This document shows positions 43,396 to 51,365 of a DNA stretch of 64,000 nt, piece after piece. The position numbers were made by a program, and so were the translations under genes. The notes beneath the pieces are model-generated. The model did no database searches. It saw only the letters and a list, made by a program, of their open reading frames with translations, and was not told the origin of the DNA. Within the stretch, counting starts at the first letter, position 1, and every line of letters starts with the position of its first letter. This DNA comes from an uncultured Eubacteriales bacterium (GTDB taxonomy: Bacteria; Bacillota; Clostridia; Oscillospirales; Acutalibacteraceae): contig CARTIQ010000001.1 of the NCBI GenBank assembly GCA_949068525.1, positions 67,649 through 131,648 of the forward strand, given 5' to 3'.

Positions 43396-44436
43396 TTGTT
43401 GAGATGCTTTAAATTTATATTGTGTTTTTTCTTATGCTTTGCGTTTCTATTCTCTTTTAATCGCGCTAATCTGCTTTTTGCATACAGCGACGATACTCTT
43501 GCTATCTCTATTGCCTGCGATAGTCCTTATCCTGTTAGCGGTGAAGATATCACATTCAGCCTGAATTTTTTGCCTTCAGAATCTATTAATGTTTCGGCCT
43601 ATCGTCTAAAGGTCAAATTCGACAGCTCAAAAATATCGTACAAAGGCCTCTATTCTTACATAAACAATGACGATTTTAAAAGCTACACCAAGGACAACGA
43701 TTTGACCATTTTATTTGTAACCTCCGAAAACGGCATTAACCTTAAGTCTGGCAACATTCAAACCATGCTTGAACTAAATTTTAAAGTTTTGTCTAGCTGT
43801 GATATTGGTTCCTCAGAAGTCTCTGCTGTCGTTGATGGCCTCTGTGATTACGAGGCAGAAGCAATCCCTTTGCCAAACATTGACCCAGTTGCAATTAATG
43901 TAGTTCAGACTGGGGGCGCCAACTGTGACCTTGCAACTCTTTCTCTTGATGACTATACACTAATGCCGGCTTTTTCCGCAGATATTACCGCCTACTCTGT
44001 TGATGTGCCGTACTCTAAAAGTACCATAGAGTTTAGCGCTATTCCGCTAGACGACACAGCAAACGTCAAAGCTAACCGCAAAACGCTAAAAAGCGCTGGT
44101 ACGGCTACAGATGTCAATTTGACGGTTACTTCCGCCGACAAAAAGTCAAAAAAGGTCTATACTATTAAGGTGAACCGGCTTAGCAAAGAGGATTCCAACA
44201 CAGCTAACTTAAATTCTGAGCCCTACCGCCCTTACATGCAAAATAGTGGTAGCTCTAATTTTGACGATAGCGAAATTCCAGACGTGTCAGTTGCTCAAAA
44301 CAATGCATTCGCCCTTCAGAAAGCATCAGCGCCACTCATAGTTAAGGAAAGTGCTTTTAATGTCATTTTGTTCGCGGCCGTATCAATAATTTTTATTGGC
44401 CTTTCTATTTTCGTAATAAAGCACAAGTCTCAATAA
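43396..44436 (+). CDS. Surface protein with cohesin-like and cadherin-like beta-sandwich domains
   Basis: About 346 aa, membrane-tethered outside the cell. Seen: a signal segment (FILCFFLCFAFLFSF), a cohesin-like domain (ISIACDSPYPVSGEDITFSL to about residue 170), a cadherin-like beta-sandwich domain of the PF12733 type (LATLSLDDYTLMPAFSADIT to YTIKVNR), a low-complexity linker, and a C-terminal membrane helix (NVILFAAVSIIFIGLSIFVI). No dockerin or carbohydrate-active partner is adjacent, so a cellulosome role is not supported. Start: TTG at 43396 sits 9 nt after a weak GGG; TTGs at 43387 and 43399 are alternatives. Own promoter and terminator. Confidence 0.75.
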   Translation: MLRCFKFILCFFLCFAFLFSFNRANLLFAYSDDTLAISIACDSPYPVSGEDITFSLNFLPSESINVSAYRLKVKFDSSKISYKGLYSYINNDDFKSYTKDNDLTILFVTSENGINLKSGNIQTMLELNFKVLSSCDIGSSEVSAVVDGLCDYEAEAIPLPNIDPVAINVVQTGGANCDLATLSLDDYTLMPAFSADITAYSVDVPYSKSTIEFSAIPLDDTANVKANRKTLKSAGTATDVNLTVTSADKKSKKVYTIKVNRLSKEDSNTANLNSEPYRPYMQNSGSSNFDDSEIPDVSVAQNNAFALQKASAPLIVKESAFNVILFAAVSIIFIGLSIFVIKHKSQ

Positions 44437-44470
44437 AGTAACTTTCTTTGATAAAAACCAAAAAATTTTA

Positions 44471-44506
44471 AAGCTAACACTATCCTTATTAGTGCTAGCT
44501 TTTTTG
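44471..44506 (+). terminator. Intrinsic terminator after the cohesin-like gene
   Basis: AAGCTAACACT (44471-44481) pairs with AGTGCTAGCTT (44491-44501) with one mismatch, followed by a run of T. Confidence 0.8.
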
Positions 44507-44585
44507 GTTTATTTTAATTTGTTTTTCGTCGCTTAATAATCTCAAAAATGTTGATAATACTAAGCTTAGTGGAGGAGGAATCCCT

Positions 44586-44948
44586 TTGAACAAAAGTTTT
44601 GCTAAAAAGTTATATCCTATCTTGGCGGTATTTGCAGGGCTAATCAACGGCCTATTGGGTGCAGGCGGCGGTATGCTGATTGTCCCTATATTAAAAAAAT
44701 ATGGCCTTGACCAGCGCTCTACCCACGCGACTTCTGTTTGCATCATTTTGCCAATATGCCTGTCAAGCGCCATTATCTATCTCATAAAAGGCAGCGTAAC
44801 TATTTTTGACGCTTTGCCATACCTACCTTTTAGCGTTTTGGGCGCAATTATCGGTTCCTTAATTTTGGCCAAGATAAACCAAGAGCTTTTGGGCAAACTT
44901 TTTGGCGCATTCATGATTTGGGCAGCAGTTCAGCTCCTTTTAAGATGA
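44586..44948 (+). CDS. Half-size TauE/SafE (TSUP) transporter protein, first of a pair
   Basis: 120 aa, four predicted membrane helices. It contains the family glycine motif GLINGLLGAGGGMLIVPIL and resembles one repeat of a normal two-repeat, ~250-aa TSUP anion transporter. TTG at 44586 has GGAGGAGG 7 nt upstream. Its stop overlaps the next gene start (ATGA), so the two halves are coupled and probably form a heterodimer. Substrates of the family include sulfite and other organosulfur anions; none can be assigned here. Confidence 0.82.
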   Translation: MNKSFAKKLYPILAVFAGLINGLLGAGGGMLIVPILKKYGLDQRSTHATSVCIILPICLSSAIIYLIKGSVTIFDALPYLPFSVLGAIIGSLILAKINQELLGKLFGAFMIWAAVQLLLR

Positions 44949-45301
44949 ACTGGGTAATAGCAGCAATAGCAGGCACGTTGTCGGCCATAATTGGATCTAT
45001 GGGGCTTGGCGGCGGTGGAGTTATGATTATTTACTTTAACTTATTCACACAAACGCCTCAAACACTGGCTCAAGGAATCAACCTGCTTTTTTTTATTCCG
45101 TCCGCCATAGTCGCCATCATAATTTATATTAAGAAAAAACTTGTGAATTTCAGACTCGCAATAGTTTTTTCTTTACTCGGTCTAGTTGGCGCCCTAGCAG
45201 GGGCCTACCTAGCTTGCTTTATTGAGAGCCGCGTTCTTTCTAAATTATTCGCAATCCTTCTTTTGATCATGGGAATTTTGCAATTTAGGAAGAAACCTTA
45301 A
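44945..45301 (+). CDS. Half-size TauE/SafE (TSUP) transporter protein, second of a pair
   Basis: 118 aa, four predicted helices, with its own glycine motif (AIIGSMGLGGGGVMIIYFN), homologous to that of the upstream half. ATG at 44945 overlaps the preceding stop as ATGA. The clean ATGA junction and complete repeats argue for a functional split transporter over a frameshifted gene. Convergent with prkC; only 14 nt separate the stops, and no terminator is seen between them. Confidence 0.82.
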   Translation: MNWVIAAIAGTLSAIIGSMGLGGGGVMIIYFNLFTQTPQTLAQGINLLFFIPSAIVAIIIYIKKKLVNFRLAIVFSLLGLVGALAGAYLACFIESRVLSKLFAILLLIMGILQFRKKP

Positions 45302-45315
45302 CTCCCCTTCGCTTT

Positions 45316-47301
45316 TTAATGGCTAACCGTTGTAGAAAGCCTGTCATTAAAGTTATACTTCTCGACTAATCGCACCGTCTCTTCGCTAAAATTGAGCTCA
45401 TAGACCCTGTACTTTTGGTTATCCAAATTCACAACCACGCTCTTGACCTCTCCAGCGCCTTTTACTGAAAACGAATAATTTGAATTATATGCCGGGACAA
45501 CAGTTTTAGAGTTCCCAGCGTCCATAACGCCGTTTACATAGACCTTCATACTCACTTCCCTACTTACGCTCGATGGCAAATCAACATTAATTTTCAATGT
45601 CCGTTCTTGTGATTCTCCAGAGCTAACCGTCAAAGTAACCGCCGTACCTTCATTTACCTCAACCCCAGGCAATGGATCCGTTGATATAACAGTATCCTTC
45701 GGCTTGTGGCTTTTTTCTTTAACTACATTTGCAGAGACTTTAAGGCCTTTCTCCGAAATCAGTTTTGCTGCCTCAGCCAAGTTTTTATTTATAACATCCG
45801 GCATCGCGACCTTCTTTTCGGCCGGCCCCTTGCTCACAAGGATCCTAACCATGCTGTTCACAACCACTTCCGTACCCTCTTTAGGATCCGACCCCTTCAC
45901 GATTCCCTCAGCAGTTTCGCTATCCTCAACCGTTAAGACTTCGTAAACCAACCCAGCTTCCTTAATTTTAGCTTTTGCCGCATCAAGGGTAAGCCCGCGC
46001 AAAACCGGAATAGAAACCAAAGTACCAGAACTATTAACCGTCAACGTTATCTTTGAATTTTCCTTCACTCTCTTCGAGCCAGCTTTCGGGTCCTGATCAA
46101 TTATAACCCCCTCCGGCTTGTTGGCGTCATAGGCCTGCTCTATATTCCACGTAAACTTATAATTGCTATTGTCCACCACATCTGTAACTTTCATGCCCAA
46201 AAAATTAGGTACATCGATGTCCTTATTGCCAAGCCCAAACCAGCCAGAAACCATTCCAAGCCCCATAACAATAAGAAAAATAACAAGCGCAATTCCAACG
46301 CCAATTAAGATATTTATAGCCTTTGAACGTTTTTCTGAAGTCTCCTGCTCCTCGCGATATGTATAACCGTCTGCATAGTTAGCACCAGATTTGCTCTCCT
46401 TAATATTATTTATCGCATCCAGATACTTAGTTGGCGCATCGTCGTTAAAGTATTTATATTCAAAGCGGATACTCGGATTTTTCCTAAAAGCCTCGATAGA
46501 TTGTAACATTTCCGCCGCAGAGCTATATCTATTTTCGGCGTTTTTTTGCATAGCCTTCAAGACGATATCCTCCAATCCCTCTGGGATTTCAGGATTAATC
46601 TCTCTTAGTCTCTTCGGTGCAGATTGCATCTGCATAATAGCTACCGAAACTGCATTATCCGCTTCAAATGGCAGACGTCCAGTAAGCATTTCGTACATCA
46701 TAACGCCAACAGAGTATATATCCGATTTTTCGTCTGTTATGTCTCCGCGCGCTTGTTCTGGCGAGATGTAATGGACCGAACCAATAGCCTTGTCCGTCAT
46801 GGTCCGGGTCTCATCTCTAGAAAATCTCGCAATGCCAAAGTCCGTTACTTTAATGGTCCCGTCCTTCAATAGCATGATGTTCTGCGGCTTTATATCACGG
46901 TGTACGATTCCCTTCTCGTGGGCATGCTCCAAGGCCCTTAAAATCTGGATAGTAAAATAAACAGCATCGCGCCAATTAATCTCGTGCTGTTTATCAATAT
47001 ACTCCTTAAGCGTTATTCCGTCGATGTTTTCCATCACAATATACTGAATTTTGTCTCCAAAACTAACATCGTAGACCTTTACAATATTCGGGTGCGACAA
47101 AACCGCAATAGCCTTGGATTCATTCTTAAATCTTCTTATAAAGTCACGATTGCTTAAAAATTCGTCCTTCAAAATCTTTATAGCAACCGTTCTATCATCA
47201 ATTATATCATAAGCGCGGTATACCCTGGCCATGCCACCACAGCCAAGCAGCTCATTTATCTCGTACCTGCCATCTAGTCTTTTGCCTACGTACTTATCCA
47301 T
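45316..47301 (-). CDS. prkC: Ser/Thr protein kinase with PASTA domains
   Basis: Membrane kinase sensing muropeptides or cell-wall precursors, about 661 aa. Seen: kinase domain ~10-270 with GCGGMARVY, VAIKILKDE, HRDIKPQNIML, VTDFGIAR and SPEQARGD; one membrane helix (ILIGVGIALVIFLIVMGLGM); three extracellular PASTA repeats (starting DVPNFLGMKV, SIPVLRGLTL and AMPDVINKNL); and a C-terminal beta domain. The ATG at 47301 has GAGGTG 6 nt upstream. Paired with the phosphatase gene prpC upstream. In Bacillus PrkC also drives germination. Confidence 0.95.
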   Translation of the reverse strand: MDKYVGKRLDGRYEINELLGCGGMARVYRAYDIIDDRTVAIKILKDEFLSNRDFIRRFKNESKAIAVLSHPNIVKVYDVSFGDKIQYIVMENIDGITLKEYIDKQHEINWRDAVYFTIQILRALEHAHEKGIVHRDIKPQNIMLLKDGTIKVTDFGIARFSRDETRTMTDKAIGSVHYISPEQARGDITDEKSDIYSVGVMMYEMLTGRLPFEADNAVSVAIMQMQSAPKRLREINPEIPEGLEDIVLKAMQKNAENRYSSAAEMLQSIEAFRKNPSIRFEYKYFNDDAPTKYLDAINNIKESKSGANYADGYTYREEQETSEKRSKAINILIGVGIALVIFLIVMGLGMVSGWFGLGNKDIDVPNFLGMKVTDVVDNSNYKFTWNIEQAYDANKPEGVIIDQDPKAGSKRVKENSKITLTVNSSGTLVSIPVLRGLTLDAAKAKIKEAGLVYEVLTVEDSETAEGIVKGSDPKEGTEVVVNSMVRILVSKGPAEKKVAMPDVINKNLAEAAKLISEKGLKVSANVVKEKSHKPKDTVISTDPLPGVEVNEGTAVTLTVSSGESQERTLKINVDLPSSVSREVSMKVYVNGVMDAGNSKTVVPAYNSNYSFSVKGAGEVKSVVVNLDNQKYRVYELNFSEETVRLVEKYNFNDRLSTTVSH

Positions 47302-47355
47302 AATTTTCACCTCTATAATATAATCACTAAAAACCTCATTTGTTTACAGTTTTCG

Positions 47356-48090
47356 TCATTCGCACAAAGTAACAACCGTAATATTATCTGCTCCACCGCG
47401 CTCATTTGCTGCAGAAATCAAACCATCCACAAGAGCTTCTCCCTTTTCTGATTTAAAATATTCCAAAATTTCTTTTTGATCAAGATAATTAGTCAACCCG
47501 TCCGTACAGATTATAATAGAATCCCCCGGCTTCTTGGTTTTCATGGAATAATCAACATCAACGTCCTTACTAATTCCAAGCGCACGCGTAATTATATTTT
47601 TGTTAGGGTGCATTTTTGCTTCCTCGTGGGTAATTTCCCCCTCGTCTATCATTTCTTGCACCATAGAGTGGTCAATTGTAAGCTGCTTTATCTTGCCTTG
47701 CCGCACCAAATAAGCCCGGCTGTCACCAACATGGGCCACGTGAATTTTATCTTCTGTAACAGCAACCAAAACCGCCGTGGTTCCCATCCCTGCTAAGTCT
47801 TTACTATCTTGGGCATTAGTAAAAATCTCGAGATTAGCCTTTTTTAGCGCATTTTTCAGCATCTTTTTAATATTACTTTGTGTCCCACTTGGCTCTTCCC
47901 AATTTTCATTATTCAGCAAATCTTTAATGCTCTTCACCGCCAAATTGCTAGCTACGTCGCCACCGTTGACTCCTCCCATACCGTCACAAACAATAGCCCA
48001 CAGCGTATTTTCGTTCACTTTGGCATAATAAAAGCAATCTTGATTTGACTTTCTTTTCAAGCCAATATCACTTTTCCCAAATACTTGCAT
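47356..48090 (-). CDS. prpC: PP2C-family Ser/Thr protein phosphatase
   Basis: Cognate phosphatase of the PASTA kinase, 244 aa. Seen: SDIGLKRKSNQDCFYY, VCDGMGGVNGGDVASNLAV (metal Asp), AHVGDSRAYLVRQG, DHSMVQEMIDEGEIT, IICTDGLTNYLD and GGADNITVVTL, the full PP2C metal-site set. ATG at 48090 with GGAGGTG upstream; it begins one base from the rlmN stop region. The conserved order is rlmN-prpC-prkC. Confidence 0.94.
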   Translation of the reverse strand: MQVFGKSDIGLKRKSNQDCFYYAKVNENTLWAIVCDGMGGVNGGDVASNLAVKSIKDLLNNENWEEPSGTQSNIKKMLKNALKKANLEIFTNAQDSKDLAGMGTTAVLVAVTEDKIHVAHVGDSRAYLVRQGKIKQLTIDHSMVQEMIDEGEITHEEAKMHPNKNIITRALGISKDVDVDYSMKTKKPGDSIIICTDGLTNYLDQKEILEYFKSEKGEALVDGLISAANERGGADNITVVTLCE

Positions 48091-48091
48091 A

Positions 48092-49135
48092 TTACACCTC
48101 CACCTTCTTTGTAGATCTCCTTAACTGACCACATGAGGCATTTATGTCCGTGCCTAACGTCCTTCTAATTGTAACATTTATGCCATATTTTTCAAGGATA
48201 TTAACAAACTTTTTTATTTGTTCCATCCCGCTTTTTTTATAATTTCCCGGCGCAAAATCAATGTCATTAGCCGGAATCAAATTAACATGACACAGCATCC
48301 CGCGAAGTTTTTCTGCCAAACATTTGGCACACTCGTCGCTGTCATTAACCCCAGCTATCATCGCATACTCAAAAGAAATTCTCCTATTCGTCTTACTTAT
48401 GTAAAATCTGCAGGCTGTCAAAAGCTCATCTAAATTATATTTATTATTTATAGGCATTATCTTGCTTCGAGTCAAATCATCTGACGCGTGCAGAGAAATA
48501 GACAAAGTCAGTTGAAATTTTTCTTCTGCCAGTTCGTAGATTTTATCAATTATACCACAGGTCGAGAGCGAAATATGGCGCATTCCGATGTTCAAATTTT
48601 CCTTAGAAGAAACCAGCCTCAAAAACTTAACGACATTCTTGTAATTATTGAGCGGCTCCCCCATCCCCATCAGCACAACATTAGATATCCTTATCTCATT
48701 GTCCAGCTCGGCCTCTTTAATCTGCGAAATCATCTCTGGAGCAGTCAAATCCCGAGAAAATCCTCCCATTCCAGTAGCACAAAACTTGCAACCCATCTTG
48801 CAGCCGACCTGAGTCGATATGCAAATTGTGTACCCATGTTTATAGCTCATCACAACGGCTTCGATATGTTCCCAATCATTTAATCGGAACAAATACTTTA
48901 TCGTCCCGTCAAATTTAGATATCAGCTTTCGCTCGATCTCTACACCCGCAATGTAATATTTCTCTTTAAGCTCACTAATCAAGCCCTTAGGCAGGTTACG
49001 CATCTCATCAAAGCTCTTTACTCCTTTAACCAACCACAAATAGACCTGGCTAGCTCTATATGCCGGGTAGCCAGCATTCTTAAAAGCCTTCAAAATTTCC
49101 GCCTTAAACATCGACTTTATATCGACCAGCGCCAT
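48092..49135 (-). CDS. rlmN: Dual-specificity RNA methyltransferase RlmN
   Basis: Radical SAM enzyme making m2A2503 in 23S rRNA and m2A37 in tRNAs, 347 aa. Seen: CKMGCKFCATG (the CxxxCxxC cluster motif), SNVVLMGMGEPLNNY, LSLHASDD, GVNDSDECA and the C-terminal RRTLGTDINASCGQLR, whose Cys forms the methyl-Cys pair. ATG at 49135 with AAGGG 9 nt upstream. In many relatives rsmB precedes rlmN; here yugP is directly upstream. Confidence 0.95.
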   Translation of the reverse strand: MALVDIKSMFKAEILKAFKNAGYPAYRASQVYLWLVKGVKSFDEMRNLPKGLISELKEKYYIAGVEIERKLISKFDGTIKYLFRLNDWEHIEAVVMSYKHGYTICISTQVGCKMGCKFCATGMGGFSRDLTAPEMISQIKEAELDNEIRISNVVLMGMGEPLNNYKNVVKFLRLVSSKENLNIGMRHISLSTCGIIDKIYELAEEKFQLTLSISLHASDDLTRSKIMPINNKYNLDELLTACRFYISKTNRRISFEYAMIAGVNDSDECAKCLAEKLRGMLCHVNLIPANDIDFAPGNYKKSGMEQIKKFVNILEKYGINVTIRRTLGTDINASCGQLRRSTKKVEV

Positions 49136-49165
49136 ATCCTCGATCCCTTCACTTTTTAATGTCGC

Positions 49166-49873
49166 TTAATCGTCTCTCCGCCTGCCAGCCACTATAAGGA
49201 GCAGCCTTAATAAGGACATTACAGCCGTAAACGTAGCCGCCAAATACGTCATTGCAGCTGCTGTTAAAACTTTCTTAGCGCCCATTAATTCTTCTCCGCA
49301 AAGCGTTCCACCTTGCTCCAGTGTTGCAATTGCACGTTTACTTGCGTCAAACTCAACTGGTAGCGTTATAACCTGAAAAAGCACCGCCAAGCTAAACAGC
49401 GCAATCCCCAAATTAACGACAAAATCGTATTGCACAGGCAGAAAAAGGCCAATAAAAATCAGCGGCATAGACAAAGTCGAACCAATGTTCGTTATAGGAA
49501 CCAAGGCTTTTCTAATGTTCATAGGGGCGTACCCGTTTGCGTGTTGAACTGCATGCCCGGCCTCGTGAGCAGCAACGCCAATAGCAGCCACCGAAGTAGA
49601 AGAATAAACCGAGTCCGACAGCCGAATTACGTCCGTTCGCGGATCAAAATGATCAGTTAAATCACCAGAAACATGCTCAACCTCAATACCAGTGACTCCG
49701 TTTTGCGCCAAAACCCAATTAGCAGCGTCTGCTCCAGTAAGCCCCTTAGCATTCCTGACTTTTGAATATTTTGAGAAAGTGCTGCTAACCTTAATCTGCG
49801 CATAAATCGAGATTATCAGTGCAGGCACCATGAACAAAAAATAGCTGTAGTCGAAAAAATAAAATCCGTACAC
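49166..49873 (-). CDS. YugP-type membrane zinc metallopeptidase
   Basis: 235 aa, PF04298-type. Seen: an N-terminal membrane helix after YFFDYSYFLFMVPALII, the metal motif GVAAHEAGHAVQHANGYAP (HExxH form), the upstream substrate/metal segment HFDPRTDVIRLSDSVY, and three further helices. GTG at 49873 with GGGAGG 8 nt upstream. Located between fmt and rlmN, its usual place in Clostridia. Physiological target unknown. Confidence 0.88.
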   Translation of the reverse strand: MYGFYFFDYSYFLFMVPALIISIYAQIKVSSTFSKYSKVRNAKGLTGADAANWVLAQNGVTGIEVEHVSGDLTDHFDPRTDVIRLSDSVYSSTSVAAIGVAAHEAGHAVQHANGYAPMNIRKALVPITNIGSTLSMPLIFIGLFLPVQYDFVVNLGIALFSLAVLFQVITLPVEFDASKRAIATLEQGGTLCGEELMGAKKVLTAAAMTYLAATFTAVMSLLRLLLIVAGRRRDD

Positions 49874-49891
49874 AAAATTTTCCTCCCAAAT

Positions 49892-50821
49892 TCACCCTAA
49901 AATTGCTCCAACTCTCAACTTGTAGCCTCTAACAAAATCCACCGAGCTCATCCGCTTTTTAGCCTCCAGCTGTAACTCCAAAACTTCAACAGTAGAGCCC
50001 TTACAGCAAGCCACAGAAAAAGGGTTCAAGCTCAAAACTTCACCAGAATGAGCCGACTTATTTCCCCCAAAAACCGGCTTTGCTTTGTATATCTTTAAAA
50101 CTTTCCCATCCAATGTAGTCTCGGCAACTGGCCATGGGTTCAGCCCTCGCACCAAATTGTGCACCTCAGCAGCTGGATTGTTCCAGTTAATTTTCGAAAG
50201 CGATTTATTAAGCATCGGTGCATAGCTTGCTTTTTTATCATCCTGCTTTTCTCTTATTATATCGCCTTTTTCTAGCCCTTGTAAAGTTTTCAGCAAAAGC
50301 TCTGCACCCATTACACTTAGCCTATTAAAAAGCTCTCCCGAAGTCTCATCCTCTCCGATTTGCGTCTCGGCCCTTAAAAGTATATCCCCGGTGTCAAGCC
50401 CTTCATCCATGTACATTGTAGTAACACCAGTAGCCTTTTCTCCGTTTATCACCGCCCACTGAATCGGGGCCGCTCCTCTATACTTTGGCAGCAGTGAGCC
50501 ATGCACGTTTATGCATCCTCTTTCCGGTAACCTTAAAATCGCCTTTGGCAATATTTTACCATAAGCAACCACAACAATCAAATCTGGTTCCAGCTCCGAT
50601 ATCACGTGCAAAACCTCTTCGCTATTTAAGGTTTCTGGCTGAAAGACTTTTATCCCCTGCCTCTGCGCAAGCTCTTTTACTGGTGGAGGCGCAAATTTAT
50701 AGCCCCGACCTTTTTTTTTGTCCGGCTGAGTAAAAACTGCCACCACCTTGTGCCTTGATTTTATCAAAGCTTCAAGGCACGGTACAGCAAAATCCGGTGT
50801 TCCCATGAATATAATTCTCAT
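49892..50821 (-). CDS. fmt: Methionyl-tRNA formyltransferase
   Basis: Formylates initiator Met-tRNA with 10-formyl-THF, about 309 aa. Seen: MRIIFMGTPDFAVPCLEAL, NVHGSLLPKYRGAAPIQWAV (catalytic Asn-His), YMDEGLDTGDILL (catalytic Asp), and a C-terminal OB-type domain. ATG at 50821 with GGGGTG upstream. Paired with def, whose product later removes the formyl group. Confidence 0.96.
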   Translation of the reverse strand: MRIIFMGTPDFAVPCLEALIKSRHKVVAVFTQPDKKKGRGYKFAPPPVKELAQRQGIKVFQPETLNSEEVLHVISELEPDLIVVVAYGKILPKAILRLPERGCINVHGSLLPKYRGAAPIQWAVINGEKATGVTTMYMDEGLDTGDILLRAETQIGEDETSGELFNRLSVMGAELLLKTLQGLEKGDIIREKQDDKKASYAPMLNKSLSKINWNNPAAEVHNLVRGLNPWPVAETTLDGKVLKIYKAKPVFGGNKSAHSGEVLSLNPFSVACCKGSTVEVLELQLEAKKRMSSVDFVRGYKLRVGAILG

Positions 50822-50864
50822 TTTATCACCCCGCAAACAAGTTTTTAACTTTTTGTTCTACCTT

Positions 50865-51341
50865 TTAAGAGCTCTTCAGGTCCGAAACGTCAAGCATCTG
50901 TACAACATGGCTCTTAAACAAAATTCCATTCAAATGGTCAATTTCGTGGCAAAAAGCCCTCGCCAACAAAGCTTCGCCCTCGTAAATATGCTCTTTGCCA
51001 AATCTGTTTTTAGCCTTAACCTTAACCCTCATGGGCCTTTTAGTTATGCCGTATTCTCCTGGGCAAGAAAGGCAGCCCTCTGCTTCCTCCTGAATCCCTT
51101 CCGCTTTGATAATTTCGGGGTTAACAAGCTCAATAGCTGGCTTATCTCTATCCACCTGAACAACCACCACTCTTTTTAACATTCCCACTTGCGGCGCCGC
51201 TAACCCCACTCCGTTATTTAGTCTCATCGTTTCAATCATATCATCAATAAGCTGTGCCAACCGCTCGTCAAAGTCCTCAACCACACGGCATTTTTGGGCT
51301 AAAATAGGGTCTCCTTCCAAAACTATGTTTCTAATAGCCAT
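50865..51341 (-). CDS. def: Peptide deformylase
   Basis: Removes the N-formyl group from new proteins, 158 aa. All three active-site motifs are seen: GVGLAAPQVG, EGCLSCPGEYG (metal Cys), and AFCHEIDHLNGILF (HExxH). ATG at 51341 with AAAGGA 11 nt upstream. Between priA and fmt in the conserved operon. Confidence 0.96.
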   Translation of the reverse strand: MAIRNIVLEGDPILAQKCRVVEDFDERLAQLIDDMIETMRLNNGVGLAAPQVGMLKRVVVVQVDRDKPAIELVNPEIIKAEGIQEEAEGCLSCPGEYGITKRPMRVKVKAKNRFGKEHIYEGEALLARAFCHEIDHLNGILFKSHVVQMLDVSDLKSS

Positions 51342-51365
51342 AATATCAACATTCCTTTCAATATC

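Noticed and set aside
43396..44436. Cohesin-like domain as evidence of a cellulosome
   Set aside because: No dockerin, glycoside hydrolase or scaffoldin repeats are in the window.
44586..45301. A single TauE/SafE gene broken by a frameshift
   Set aside because: The ATGA overlap is a typical coupling junction, and each half is a complete four-helix repeat with its own glycine motif.
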